Assembly: GCA_963715025.1 (NCBI GenBank)
Contig: CAVQQQ010000002.1
Span: 806,001-870,000, forward strand
Reading direction: 5' to 3'
From: DASSJT01 sp963715025
Lineage (GTDB): Bacteria > Actinomycetota > Actinomycetes > Actinomycetales > Dermatophilaceae
Length of the DNA: 64,000 nucleotides
A program made the position numbers and the translations under genes. Below, piece after piece: positions 35,179 to 43,805 of the stretch (position 1 is the first letter of the stretch; each line of letters begins with the position of its first letter). Below the pieces are notes generated by a model, which was not told the origin of the DNA, searched no databases, and saw only the letters and a list, made by a program, of their open reading frames with translations.

Positions 35179-35879
35179 GCTGTCGCCTCTTCGAACTGCC
35201 CCTCGATCTCGGGGACCTCGGTGCGCGACGCCCTCAGCCACACGATGAAGCCCCACACGACCAGGGCGCCGTAGAAGACGAACAGGATCGCGGTCGGGTA
35301 GTAGTGCGAGTGCCAGAGCAGGGGCACGCCAACGAGGTCGACGGCGATCCAGGCGAGCCAGAAGTCGTTCCAGCCGCGGGCCATCGCATAGGTGGCCAAC
35401 ATGGAGCCGACGAAGATCCAGGCGTCACACCAGAAATACCAGCGCGGCGCGGGCCAGCCGGCCCCGATCTGGGTGAAGGCCCACTGGAAGACCAGCACCC
35501 CTGCGGCCGCAGCAAGCAGGTAGGCGCCTCGCTCCCGGGCCGTGGCCCACCGCGGAGTGATGGCGTGGGCGTCTCCGCCACGCGCCCTGCGGTGCTCGCT
35601 CCACCGCCACCAGCCGTAGACGCTGGTGACGATGAAGAAGACCTGCCGCCCCGCCTGCCCGAAGAGCGGCTGTTGGGCGTTGGCGTCGAACGTGGCCGCG
35701 ATGAAGACCGTGAAGAGGAGGATGTTGCCGACGATGCCCACGGGCCAGGCCCACACACGGCGGCGCATACCACCGATCGCCGAGGCGAAGCCGAAACCGT
35801 TGCCGATGATCTCGCGCCAGGTGATGGGGTGCCCGCCAATGGTCAGCTGGGCCTCGTACAGCCAGTTCAGGATGTTCAT
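35175..35879 (-). CDS. PnuC-family transporter, probably for riboflavin
   Basis: A 234-residue membrane protein with seven hydrophobic segments and the PnuC pattern ('EIIGNGFGFASAIGGM', 'WAWPVGIVGNILL', 'YGWWRW', 'WIAVDLVGVPLLWHSHYYPTAILFVFYG'). PnuC proteins carry nicotinamide riboside, but actinobacterial members placed in FMN-riboswitch operons (PnuX) carry riboflavin. Here it is between ribE and ribBA, overlapping both by 4 nt, and lies under an FMN riboswitch, so riboflavin is the better guess. Confidence 0.85.
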   Translation of the reverse strand: MNILNWLYEAQLTIGGHPITWREIIGNGFGFASAIGGMRRRVWAWPVGIVGNILLFTVFIAATFDANAQQPLFGQAGRQVFFIVTSVYGWWRWSEHRRARGGDAHAITPRWATARERGAYLLAAAAGVLVFQWAFTQIGAGWPAPRWYFWCDAWIFVGSMLATYAMARGWNDFWLAWIAVDLVGVPLLWHSHYYPTAILFVFYGALVVWGFIVWLRASRTEVPEIEGQFEEATA

Positions 35880-36580
35880 GCGACGTCCTCTGCGGTGGTG
35901 GATGAGTCGGATGCAACGGGTGCAGCGGGGGCAGCGGGTGGGGCCTCGAGGTCTTCGGGGTCGTCAGGCTGGGGGGTCCGGCCCCGGGGGAGATACGGCG
36001 CCGCGAGGCGCTCCATGTACTTCGCGAGCACGTCCACTTCGAGGTTGACCGGGTCCCCGACTGCGGCCGCGCCCAGCGTGGTGAGCTCGAGGGTGGTTGG
36101 GATCAGCGACACCGTGAAACTGTCCGTGGTGAGCCTGGCCACGGTCAGGCTGATGCCGTCGACGGTGATCGAGCCCTTCTCGACGACGTAGCGCGCCAGC
36201 GCCGCGGGGAGGCTGATCCGGAGGAGTTCCCAGCGGGCGCCCGCGATGCGCTCGAGGATCTGGCCCACCCCGTCGACATGGCCCTGCACGACGTGCCCGC
36301 CGTACCTGCCGCCTGCCAGCATGGCCCGCTCGAGGTTGACTCGGTCCCCGACCTGGAGGGCGCCGAGGCTGGTGTGGTCCAGGGTCTCCTTCATGACGTC
36401 GGCGGTGAACTCGAAGTCGGACTGCTCCACGACGGTGAGGCATACGCCGTTGACCGCGATCGAGGCGCCGTGCTGGGCGTCGGACGTGACCCGCGGGCCG
36501 CGGATGGACAGGCGGGCCGAGTCCTCGATGTGCTCGACGCCGGCCACCCAGCCCAGCTCCTCGACGATTCCGGTGAACAT
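35876..36580 (-). CDS. ribE: Riboflavin synthase alpha subunit
   Basis: A 234-residue enzyme with two similar lumazine-binding halves: 'FTGIVEELGWVAGVE', 'SIAVNGVCLTVV', 'GGHVVQGHVDGVG', 'SITVDGISLTVA'. It dismutates two lumazines to riboflavin. The C-terminal about 35 residues are an Ala/Pro/Asp-rich tail beyond the usual end near residue 200. The ATG shares one base with the ribD stop (TGATG). Confidence 0.95.
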   Translation of the reverse strand: MFTGIVEELGWVAGVEHIEDSARLSIRGPRVTSDAQHGASIAVNGVCLTVVEQSDFEFTADVMKETLDHTSLGALQVGDRVNLERAMLAGGRYGGHVVQGHVDGVGQILERIAGARWELLRISLPAALARYVVEKGSITVDGISLTVARLTTDSFTVSLIPTTLELTTLGAAAVGDPVNLEVDVLAKYMERLAAPYLPRGRTPQPDDPEDLEAPPAAPAAPVASDSSTTAEDVA

Positions 36581-37635
36581 CAGTGGCTCTCCTTGACCAG
36601 TGCAGTGATGCGGACGTCCTCGCCCACGAGGGTCATGTCAATCGGGTGCAGGCGCAGCGCGTCGGCCAGGGTCGTGATGCCGAGGTCGGTCACGGCCTGG
36701 CGTCCGCGGCCCAGCAGGATCGGGGCGACGTAGGCGATCACCTCGTCAACCAGTCCCTCGCTGACGAAGGCGGCGGCGACCGTCGGCCCACCCTCGAGCC
36801 ATACCCGGTGGACCTCGCGGTCACCCAGCACCTGGAGGACCTCGCGGGGGCTGCGGGTGCGCAGGTGCAGGGTGGGGGCGGCATCGTCGAACACCGCGGC
36901 GTCGGCGGGCAGCTCCCGGTGGCCCATGACGACGCGGACGGGCTGGCGCGGGTAGAGCGACCCGTCGGGGCGCCGCGCAGTGAGTCGGGGGTTGTCGATC
37001 AGGGCGGTCCCGGTGCCGACCACGATGGCGCCGCAGTCGGAGCGCAGCCGGTGCACGTCTGCGCGGGCGGGTTCGCCGGTGATCCACTGGCTCGTGCCAT
37101 CCGCTGCGGCAGTGCGACCGTCGAGACTCGTCGCCAGCTTCCAGGTGACCCAGGGGCGCCCGGAGACCATGCGGTAGGACCACGTGCGGTTGACGGCGGC
37201 GGCCTCGTCGGCGAGGAGGCCCCCGGCCACCTCGACGCCGCGCACAGCCAGGACCGCGGCACCACCGGCGGCAGCGGGGTTGGGGTCGGTCTGGGCGAAC
37301 ACCACGCGGGCGAGGCCCGCGTCGACCAGTGCCAGTGAACAGGGACGCGTGCGGCCGGTGTGGTTGCACGGCTCGAGCGTGACGTATGCCGTCCCGCCGG
37401 CTGCCGCTGTTCCCGCCGACCTCAGGGCGTCCGCCTCCGCGTGCGGGGTCCCAGCCCCGCGGTGCCATCCCTCGCCGATGACCGCGCCGTGGACATCGGT
37501 GATGACACAGCCGACGCGGGGGTTGGCGTCCGCGGCCGGACCGCGAATCGCGAGTTCCAGCGCACGCTGCATCAGCGCGGCATCGGCCGAGGAGAACTCT
37601 CCTGCCCGATCGCTGAGGTTGCCTCGAACGGTCAT
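36580..37635 (-). CDS. ribD: Bifunctional riboflavin deaminase/reductase
   Basis: A 351-residue fusion. The deaminase half has zinc ligands 'TPHAEADAL' and 'LEPCNHTGRTRPCS'; the reductase half begins about residue 160 ('RPWVTWKLATSLDGRTAAADGTSQWITG') and ends 'LEGGPTVAAAFVSEGLVDE'. First gene after the FMN riboswitch. ATG at 37635 with AGGG 6 nt upstream; a longer reading frame runs back through the riboswitch but has no family similarity. Confidence 0.95.
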   Translation of the reverse strand: MTVRGNLSDRAGEFSSADAALMQRALELAIRGPAADANPRVGCVITDVHGAVIGEGWHRGAGTPHAEADALRSAGTAAAGGTAYVTLEPCNHTGRTRPCSLALVDAGLARVVFAQTDPNPAAAGGAAVLAVRGVEVAGGLLADEAAAVNRTWSYRMVSGRPWVTWKLATSLDGRTAAADGTSQWITGEPARADVHRLRSDCGAIVVGTGTALIDNPRLTARRPDGSLYPRQPVRVVMGHRELPADAAVFDDAAPTLHLRTRSPREVLQVLGDREVHRVWLEGGPTVAAAFVSEGLVDEVIAYVAPILLGRGRQAVTDLGITTLADALRLHPIDMTLVGEDVRITALVKESH

Positions 37636-37685
37636 GTCCTGCCCTGGTGCTCGCAAACGGTCGGAGCTCCGGGGGACCTGCGATG

Positions 37686-37727
37686 GCAGGCGGCCAGACT
37701 GGCCTGCGGGCGGCGCCGAAACGCCGC
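37686..37727 (-). promoter_or_regulatory. Expression-platform hairpins between the FMN aptamer and ribD
   Basis: Two stem-loops follow the aptamer: GCGGCG/CGCCGC (37710-37727) and GCAGGCCAG with CTGGCCGCCTGC (37686-37707). One may be a terminator and the other an antiterminator; neither has a U-run, and the ribD ribosome binding site is 50 nt further on. Confidence 0.4.
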
Positions 37728-37750
37728 TCGAGCGGGACATCAGTTCCGCA

Positions 37751-37877
37751 ACGTGCTGCCTCCCATCCGGACTTTCACCGTCGGTCCTGGAGTTCCACCA
37801 GGTCAACCGGCCGCTGGCTGCGGTCGGGTCGCGGACTGTCACCGCCGGTTCGGATTTTCACCGACCCCGGAGCACGC
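37751..37877 (-). ncRNA. FMN riboswitch (RFN element)
   Basis: The minus strand carries the conserved RFN aptamer: closing stem CGTGCT/AGCACG, 'GGGGTCGGTGAAAATCCG', 'AACCGGCGGTGACAGTCCGCGA', the variable arm, and 'GACGGTGAAAGTCCGGATGG'. It lies 116 nt upstream of ribD and should turn the whole rib operon down when FMN is abundant. It is the only riboswitch I could recognise here. Confidence 0.96.
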
Positions 37878-37885
37878 TCAGGGTC

Positions 37886-37891
37886 AGTATG
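37886..37891 (-). promoter_or_regulatory. -10 box of the rib operon
   Basis: CATACT on the minus strand, 8 nt before the aptamer, would start the transcript near its first stem. The rest of the gap up to rpe (37892-37962) shows no other feature. Confidence 0.45.
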
Positions 37892-37962
37892 CCAGCCGGC
37901 CGTCGGTGCTGCCGAGGCCCCTCCCGCGTGACGGTCCTCACGCCGGCTGGCCGCGCAGGACG

Positions 37963-38619
37963 TCAGTGGGTATGTCGGGTGGCCAAGGCCCGCAGCTCGT
38001 CGATCGCCGCCGCTGCGTCGTCGGCTCCGTACACGGCCGAGCCGGCCACGAACACATCGGCTCCCGCCTCGGCGCACTGCCCGATGGTCTCCGCCGACAC
38101 ACCCCCGTCGACCTGGACCCAGATCTCGCCCCCATGCCTGCGCACGGCCTCTCGCACCTGGGCGACCTTGGCCATCTGGTCGGCCATGAAGGCCTGTCCG
38201 CCGAAGCCCGGCTCCACGGTCATGACCAGCACCATGTCGAGCTCTGGGAGCAGCTCTTCGTACGGTGCGAAGGCCGTCTTGGGCTTGACCGCCATCCCCG
38301 CCCGCGTCCCCATGGCCCGCAGGTCTCTGGCCAGTCGCCGGGGGTCGCGGGCTGCCTCGATGTGGAACGTGACCGACGCTGAGCCGGCCTCGGCGTACTT
38401 GGGGGCCCAGCGGTCGGGGTCGTCGATCATCAGGTGGCAGTCGAGAGGGATGGGGCTGACCTTCGCGAGGGCCTCGACCACGGGGAGACCGATGGTGAGG
38501 TTGGGGACGAAGTGGCCGTCCATGACGTCGACGTGCACCCAGTCGGCGTTTCCGACGCGCCGAAGCTCCGACTCGAGGTTCGCGAAGTCGGCGGACAGGA
38601 TGCTGGGCGAGATCTGCAC
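37963..38619 (-). CDS. rpe: Ribulose-phosphate 3-epimerase
   Basis: A 218-residue TIM barrel of the pentose phosphate pathway interconverting ribulose and xylulose 5-phosphates. 'QISPSILSADFANL', 'WVHVDVMDGHFVPNLTIG' (metal His/Asp), 'CHLMIDDP', 'VMTVEPGFGGQAF', 'VDGGV' and 'AGSAVYG' are all present. The second GTG (38619) is chosen: it removes a non-conserved N-terminus and is 7 nt after a -10 box. Confidence 0.96.
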   Translation of the reverse strand: MQISPSILSADFANLESELRRVGNADWVHVDVMDGHFVPNLTIGLPVVEALAKVSPIPLDCHLMIDDPDRWAPKYAEAGSASVTFHIEAARDPRRLARDLRAMGTRAGMAVKPKTAFAPYEELLPELDMVLVMTVEPGFGGQAFMADQMAKVAQVREAVRRHGGEIWVQVDGGVSAETIGQCAEAGADVFVAGSAVYGADDAAAAIDELRALATRHTH

Positions 38620-38632
38620 GGCGGACACCCTA
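38620..38632 (-). promoter_or_regulatory. Leaderless -10 promoter of rpe
   Basis: TAGGGT (38627-38632, minus strand), 7 nt, then GTG at 38619. Confidence 0.5.
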
Positions 38633-38676
38633 GCCGGAGCTCCCGGGCCCATCCGGATCCCGGGATCCCGGGACCA

Positions 38677-40149
38677 TCAGAGGCGCTTGCGCAGCAGGGC
38701 GAAGAACATCGCGTCGGTGCCGTGGAGGTGGGGCCACAGCTGGACGGCGGGGCCCTCGCCGAGGTGGTCCACGGGCTCGCCGGACGCGGTTCGGAAGAGC
38801 GGCCTGGCATCGATCTGCTCGACGTCGCTGCGCCGCTTCAGGACGTCTCGCACCACGAAGGTGGTCTCGCCCAGGTGCGGGCTGCAGGTCGCGTAGCCGA
38901 TGACGCCACCCGGCGCCGTGGCGTCGATGGCGGAGCCCAACAGCGCGCGCTGCAGCTGGCCGAGCGCCGCGAGGTCCCCTGGCTGACGCCGCCAGCGCGC
39001 CTCAGGCCGTCGCCGGAGCGCCCCGAGCCCGGTGCATGGCGCGTCGACCAGCACCCGCTGGTAGCGGCCCGGCTGCTCCGCACCGATGTCGCGGCCGTCT
39101 CCGGTGCGCACCTCCACGGACGTGCCCTTCCCGGTCGCCAGGTCGGACGCGGCCCGGAGGGTCTGTCGCACCAGGTCGGCTCGATGTGGGCTGATCTCGT
39201 TGGCGACGAGCTCGGCACCACGGGCGATGGCCAGCCCGGCGAGGAGGCCGGCCTTGCCACCTGGCCCGGCGCACAAGTCAAGCCAGCGCTCGGGCGCCTC
39301 AGCAGGGACGGCTGCCGGGCCCAGCTCGGCGGTCGCGAGGGCGATCGCGAGGAGCTGCGAGGCCTCGTCCTGAACGGCAGCGCGGCCCTCGCGCACGGCG
39401 GGAATCGCTCCCGGGTCACCCCCCGATAGCGTCGCGCCGACCGGGGACAGCGGGCTCGCCACGGCCCCGGCGCTCACGAGCTCGTCAACGGTCGCGAGTC
39501 CCGGCCGGGCCACCAGGCTCACCCGAGGCGGGGCATTGTCGCTGGCCAACAGCGCCCTGAGATCGGCGTCCACCGAGTCGGGCGTCGAGCCGCCGTGGCC
39601 CAGGAGCGCCGCTCGGAGCGCCTTCACCACCCATTCGGGATGGGAGTACTCGACAGCGAGACGGGCAGCAAGGTCGCCGTCGGGCAGCACCGCGGCCGTC
39701 CACTCCTCGAGGGACCGCTCGCTGATCCGGCGCATCACGGCGTTCACGAACCCGCTGGCCCCTGCCCCTGCGACTCGCCTGGCCAGTCCGACGGTCTCGT
39801 CGGCAGCTGCGTGCGGGGGCACCCTCATGCCCAGCAGCTGGTGGGCCCCCAGCCGCAGGACGTCGAGGATCGCGCCATCGATGGCCGAGAGCGCGCGGCC
39901 GGCCGCGGACGCGATGATCGGGTCGTACAGGCCCTGCATCCGGATCGCCCCGTAGGCGAGCTCCGTGGCGAAGGCGGCGTCGCGGCCCCGGACCTTCCGC
40001 TCGCGCAGTGTCTTGGGGAGCTCCAGGTTCGCGTAGGCTCCGTCGGCCACCGCCCGCATGACCCGGAAGGCCGCGAACCGTGCCGGGTCGGTCGTGCGGC
40101 GCCGCTCACTCGGCTTCTGCTGCGACCAGCTCCGCGCGGGACGGGTCAT
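38677..40149 (-). CDS. rsmB: 16S rRNA (cytosine-967-C5) methyltransferase
   Basis: A 490-residue enzyme: an N-terminal NusB-like RNA-binding domain (about 20-150; 'RDAAFATELAYGAIRM') and a SAM-dependent methyltransferase domain with 'WLDLCAGPGGKAGLLA', 'VLVDAPCTGLGALRRRPEARWR' and the catalytic Cys in 'GYATCSPHLGET'. ATG overlaps the fmt stop by 4 nt. Part of the def-fmt-rsmB run common in actinobacteria. Confidence 0.95.
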   Translation of the reverse strand: MTRPARSWSQQKPSERRRTTDPARFAAFRVMRAVADGAYANLELPKTLRERKVRGRDAAFATELAYGAIRMQGLYDPIIASAAGRALSAIDGAILDVLRLGAHQLLGMRVPPHAAADETVGLARRVAGAGASGFVNAVMRRISERSLEEWTAAVLPDGDLAARLAVEYSHPEWVVKALRAALLGHGGSTPDSVDADLRALLASDNAPPRVSLVARPGLATVDELVSAGAVASPLSPVGATLSGGDPGAIPAVREGRAAVQDEASQLLAIALATAELGPAAVPAEAPERWLDLCAGPGGKAGLLAGLAIARGAELVANEISPHRADLVRQTLRAASDLATGKGTSVEVRTGDGRDIGAEQPGRYQRVLVDAPCTGLGALRRRPEARWRRQPGDLAALGQLQRALLGSAIDATAPGGVIGYATCSPHLGETTFVVRDVLKRRSDVEQIDARPLFRTASGEPVDHLGEGPAVQLWPHLHGTDAMFFALLRKRL

Positions 40150-41084
40150 CGCCCCAGCGCCTCGCCCTGGACCAGCCGCACGCCGCGCGCCCAGTCGGCC
40201 GCCGGCATAGCCCTCTTGCCGTGCGGCTGTACCTCGCCGAGCCGCACCGGCGCGGTGGACGTACCCACGAGCACCTCCGCCTTGGTGACCACCAGCTCAC
40301 CTGGGGTCACGTCGCCGACCGAGCCCTCCGGCATACCGACCGGTCCGAGCTTGAGCCGCTCGCCCCGGAAGGTGGTCCACGCGCCTGGGGCGGGGGTACA
40401 GCCGCGGATGCGGCGCTCGACGGCCACGGCCGACCGGGACCAGGCGATCTCGGCGTCCGCGACCTCGATCTTGGGCGCCAGCGAGACGCCCTCCGACGGC
40501 TGGGGTACGGGGACCAGAGTGCCGTCGGCGATGCCGTCGATGGTGGCCACGAGCAGCCCCGCGCCGCCCTCGGCAAGCCGGGCCAGCAGGTCGCCGGCGG
40601 TGTCCGCTGGCCGGATCGTCTCGGTCATGACCCCGTATACCGGGCCGGTGTCGAGCCCAGCCTCGATGAGGAAAGTGCTCACCCCGGTCACCTCGTCACC
40701 GGCCATGATGGCGTGCTGGACGGGGGCTGCTCCCCGCCAGGCGGGCAGCAGCGAGAAATGCAGGTTGACCCAGCCGTGCACCGGTATGCCGAGGGCCGAC
40801 GGCGGGATCAGCGCTCCGTAGGCGACCACCGGGCAGACGTCGGGTGCCAGCTCCCGCAGCCGGGCCTGGAAGTCCGGATCGCTGGGACGGGCCGGCGTGA
40901 GCGCCTCGATCCCCAGCTCCTCGGCGCGCCGGCGCACTGGCGACGGCAGCAGTCCGCGGCCACGGCCGGCCCGCGCATCGGGACGAGTCACCACGGCAAC
41001 GACCTCGTGGCGGGAGGCGACCAGGGCGTCGAGCGAGGGCAGAGCCGTCTCGGGGGTTCCCGCGAACACCAGCCGCACGGTCAC
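40146..41084 (-). CDS. fmt: Methionyl-tRNA formyltransferase
   Basis: A 312-residue enzyme that formylates initiator Met-tRNA. 'VRLVFAGTPETALPSL' begins the fold; the active site is 'GWVNLHFSLLPAWRGAAPVQ' (Asn, His) with Asp in 'IRPADTAGDLL'; the C-terminal domain (about 205-312) binds tRNA. GTG overlaps the def stop by 4 nt, coupling formylation with deformylation. 'GIP' in its middle uses the rare ATA codon within a GTATGCCG octamer. Confidence 0.96.
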   Translation of the reverse strand: MTVRLVFAGTPETALPSLDALVASRHEVVAVVTRPDARAGRGRGLLPSPVRRRAEELGIEALTPARPSDPDFQARLRELAPDVCPVVAYGALIPPSALGIPVHGWVNLHFSLLPAWRGAAPVQHAIMAGDEVTGVSTFLIEAGLDTGPVYGVMTETIRPADTAGDLLARLAEGGAGLLVATIDGIADGTLVPVPQPSEGVSLAPKIEVADAEIAWSRSAVAVERRIRGCTPAPGAWTTFRGERLKLGPVGMPEGSVGDVTPGELVVTKAEVLVGTSTAPVRLGEVQPHGKRAMPAADWARGVRLVQGEALGR

Positions 41085-41626
41085 ATTCCCCGGCCGAAGG
41101 TGCTGTGCGGGCTGAGCTTCACCGTGGGCACCGTCCCTCCGGCCCACTCCGCCTCGCGGACCGCCCGCATGGCGGCCTTCCGCTGCTCGGGGTCGAGCCG
41201 GTCGATGAAGAGGATCCCGTCGAGGTGGTCGGTCTCGTGCTGCACGCAGCGTGACAGGAGGTCGGTGCCCTCCAGGAAGACCGGCTCACCCCACATGTTC
41301 ACCCCGCGCGCCACCACACTCAGCGCGCGGCGGATGTCGAAGGTGAGCCCGGGAAAGGACAGGCAGCCCTCGGGTCCGCACTGCTGCTCGTCGGACAGGG
41401 TGACGTCGGGGTTGACCAGGTGGCCCACGATGCCGTCGACGTTGTAGGTGAACACCCGCAGGCCTACCCCGATCTGTGGGGCCGCCAGTCCGGCTCCCGG
41501 CGCGTCGAGCATCGTCTCGGTGAGGTCGCGCACGAGGTTGCGCAGCTCACGGTCGAAGTCGACAACGGGTTCCGCTGGGGTGCGCAGGACCGGGTCGCCG
41601 AACAGGCGGATGCTCTGGATGGACAC
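41081..41626 (-). CDS. def: Peptide deformylase
   Basis: A 181-residue metalloenzyme removing N-formyl groups from nascent proteins. The three family motifs are intact: 'GAGLAAPQIG', 'EGCLSFPG' (metal Cys) and 'QHETDHLDG' (metal His pair and catalytic Glu). GTG start lies 6 nt after a -10 box. First of the def-fmt-rsmB unit. Confidence 0.97.
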   Translation of the reverse strand: MSIQSIRLFGDPVLRTPAEPVVDFDRELRNLVRDLTETMLDAPGAGLAAPQIGVGLRVFTYNVDGIVGHLVNPDVTLSDEQQCGPEGCLSFPGLTFDIRRALSVVARGVNMWGEPVFLEGTDLLSRCVQHETDHLDGILFIDRLDPEQRKAAMRAVREAEWAGGTVPTVKLSPHSTFGRGM

Positions 41627-41638
41627 CGCGACAGTCTA
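41627..41638 (-). promoter_or_regulatory. Leaderless -10 promoter of def
   Basis: TAGACT (41633-41638, minus strand), 6 nt, then GTG. Confidence 0.45.
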
Positions 41639-41711
41639 GGAGCCAGACCACAGCAGGACCGCGGCACGTCAGGACCGCGCCGCCGTCGGGACCGTAGCGC
41701 GGCACGACGGT

Positions 41712-41725
41712 GTCCGCCGGCGGAC
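41712..41725 (-). terminator. Palindromic hairpin after priA
   Basis: GTCCGCCGGCGGAC is a perfect 14-bp palindrome 10 nt below the priA stop and can fold as GTCCG-CCGG-CGGAC, extended by GGTG/CACC. Probably terminates priA before the def promoter. Confidence 0.35.
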
Positions 41726-41734
41726 CGCACCGGC

Positions 41735-43789
41735 TCAGGCGCCGATGTCGGGAGGGTCGACGCGGATCGCGACCGGGTCAGGGTCCTTGCGGGCGCTGCG
41801 CGTGGCGCGCAGGGCGGCCAGGCGCCGCGCCAGGTCGAGACCCTCGGACAGCGGCGCCGACAGGAGGACTCGCGAGGTCGGCTGGTCGAGCGGCAGCGGA
41901 CCGAGCGTGCGCACCGACGACGGCAGCTCGAGCACCTCCAGCGCGTCCTGGAGCGCGCGGCGAGGCCCGGAGAGCGCGGCCATCCTGACACAGGGCGGCA
42001 GGTTGAGCTCACGCCGCTCGGCGAGCTCGCGCTCGGAGAACCACGCCGGGTCCCACCGCACCAGGGCCTCGACGGCGGGCACGGTGACATGACCAGGCGA
42101 ACCGCACAGCACCACCGTTCCGCCCTCGGCAGCGCCCCGGCACAGCGCCGCCGCCCCGAGCCATCGGCGCAGGGCCTCCTCCCCGGCGGTGAGTGCTGGC
42201 CGGTCGAGCAGCGCCCAGGCATCGAGCAGCAGCACCGCGGCATAGCCCCGGTCGGCCACCGGCTCCGCCCCGGGCGTGGCGATCACGAGAGATGGCGTGG
42301 CCGCCACCCCATCGAGGACCTGGCCCGACCGCGACGTGTGGACCGGCACCCCCGGGAAGGCCCGGCCCAGCTCTTCGGCAGTGCGCCGGGCACCCACGGC
42401 GGAGGACCTCAGACGGGTGGCGCCGCAGTGCGGGCAGGCCCACGGCTCGGCGTCGCGCCCACACCAGCGGCAGGCCGGCGCGGCGGCTGCGGAGGCCTTC
42501 GAGAGCGGCCCGTGGCAGTGTCGGCACCGGGCAGGGCGCCGGCAGCTCTGGCAGGCCAGGGCCGGGAGGTAGCCGCGGCGCGGCACCTGCACGAGCACGG
42601 GCCCCGACTCGAGCGCAGTGCGCGCCGTTCGCCAGGCCAACGAGGGCAGTCGGGCGCTGGCGGCGGCCGGATCGCGCTCGAGCTCCGCGCCCTCTCCCGC
42701 CACCTGCACCCGCGGAGCGGACCTGCGCACCGACCCGTGCGCTGCCGCGACGGCCTTGAGCTGCCCGCGGTCGACGAGATCCGCGACCGCAGCCGTACGC
42801 GCAAAGCCCCCGGAGAGCACGGCAGCACCCTCGATGCGGGCCCGGGCGAGGAGGACCTCCCGGACGTGCGGGTAGGGCGCCCGCGGCTCCTCCAGCAGGT
42901 CGTCGCCATCGTCCCACCAGGCCACGAGGCCGAGGTCGTGCACCGGGGCGAACGCGGCGGCGCGGGTGCCGACGACGACCGGCACGTGACCCCGCAGCAC
43001 CTTCAGCCACGACGTGTAGCGCGCCTGCGGGCCCTGGTCGGCGGTGAGCCGCACGTGCTGGCCCTTACCGAGGGCCTCGGTGAGCGCGGCGTCGACCCGT
43101 GCGACGTCGCGGTGGTCTGGCACCACCACGACTGCTCCCCGCCCGCCTGAGACAGCCGCCTGGGCGGCCTGGGCCAGCGCGGCCGGCCAGTCGTGTGCCG
43201 CGTGGCCGGCTGCAGGGGCCGCGAGCCAGGACGCGGCCGGTGCCTCCCCCGCGGCGACGCGGGCCACGAACGAGGCACCCGCCGGATAGGCCGACCACGC
43301 GGATCCCTCGGGTGCGGGGGTGAGCGGTGCCGCCTCCGTCGGGGCTGCCAGGGCCTTCTCCGCCCGGGCGTGCCGCGGTGGTATCGCCAGGCGCAGGACG
43401 TCGCCCACGGTGCCTGCGTAGCGGTGCGACAGCTCGTGGGCCAGCTCGAGCACCGCCGGCGTCAGGACCGGCTCCGGGGAGACGACCCGGCGAATAGGCG
43501 CCAGCCGGCCCTCGTGCTCCGCCGTCGTCTTCCGCTCCACGACGTAGCCGTCGAGGTCCTGGCCGGCGAAGCGGACCTTGACCCGCACCCCGGGCTGGGC
43601 CTCGGCGGCCAGGTCTGCCGGAACGGCGTACTCGAAGGGCCGGTCCAGGTGCGGGAGGCCCGTGTCGACCAGGACCTCCGCGACCGGGTTGGTGGGCGCG
43701 ACGGCCTCGGCCGGCGGCGCGGAGGGCCGCTGCGAGAGCCGCGCCCGGATCAGCGCGAGCTGCTCGGCCCCCTCCGACGACTCGCCCAC
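41735..43789 (-). CDS. priA: Primosomal protein N' (helicase-less actinobacterial PriA)
   Basis: A 684-residue replication-restart protein. The N-terminal DNA-binding domain ('RPFEYAVPADL', 'GVRVKVRFAGQDLDGYVV') and the zinc region ('CQSCRRPARCRHC', 'CRWCGRDAEPWACPHCG') are clear. Where other PriA proteins have the Walker A 'GxTGSGKT' there is only Ala-rich sequence ('WLAAPAAGHAAHDWPAAL'), and the DEEH box is 'AWWDDGDD'; helicase activity should be absent, as described for the actinobacterial family. GTG start 7 nt after a -10 box. Confidence 0.92.
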   Translation of the reverse strand: MGESSEGAEQLALIRARLSQRPSAPPAEAVAPTNPVAEVLVDTGLPHLDRPFEYAVPADLAAEAQPGVRVKVRFAGQDLDGYVVERKTTAEHEGRLAPIRRVVSPEPVLTPAVLELAHELSHRYAGTVGDVLRLAIPPRHARAEKALAAPTEAAPLTPAPEGSAWSAYPAGASFVARVAAGEAPAASWLAAPAAGHAAHDWPAALAQAAQAAVSGGRGAVVVVPDHRDVARVDAALTEALGKGQHVRLTADQGPQARYTSWLKVLRGHVPVVVGTRAAAFAPVHDLGLVAWWDDGDDLLEEPRAPYPHVREVLLARARIEGAAVLSGGFARTAAVADLVDRGQLKAVAAAHGSVRRSAPRVQVAGEGAELERDPAAASARLPSLAWRTARTALESGPVLVQVPRRGYLPALACQSCRRPARCRHCHGPLSKASAAAAPACRWCGRDAEPWACPHCGATRLRSSAVGARRTAEELGRAFPGVPVHTSRSGQVLDGVAATPSLVIATPGAEPVADRGYAAVLLLDAWALLDRPALTAGEEALRRWLGAAALCRGAAEGGTVVLCGSPGHVTVPAVEALVRWDPAWFSERELAERRELNLPPCVRMAALSGPRRALQDALEVLELPSSVRTLGPLPLDQPTSRVLLSAPLSEGLDLARRLAALRATRSARKDPDPVAIRVDPPDIGA

Positions 43790-43802
43790 AGGGGCGAATC
43801 TA
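43790..43802 (-). promoter_or_regulatory. Leaderless -10 promoter of priA
   Basis: TAGATT (43797-43802, minus strand), 7 nt, then GTG; the box lies 5 nt short of the metK stop. Confidence 0.45.
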
Positions 43803-43805
43803 GCG

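Noticed and set aside
37636..37842. N-terminal extension of ribD reading through the riboswitch
   Set aside because: The extra residues are the translation of the aptamer and its hairpins and have no deaminase similarity; ATG at 37635 fits the family.
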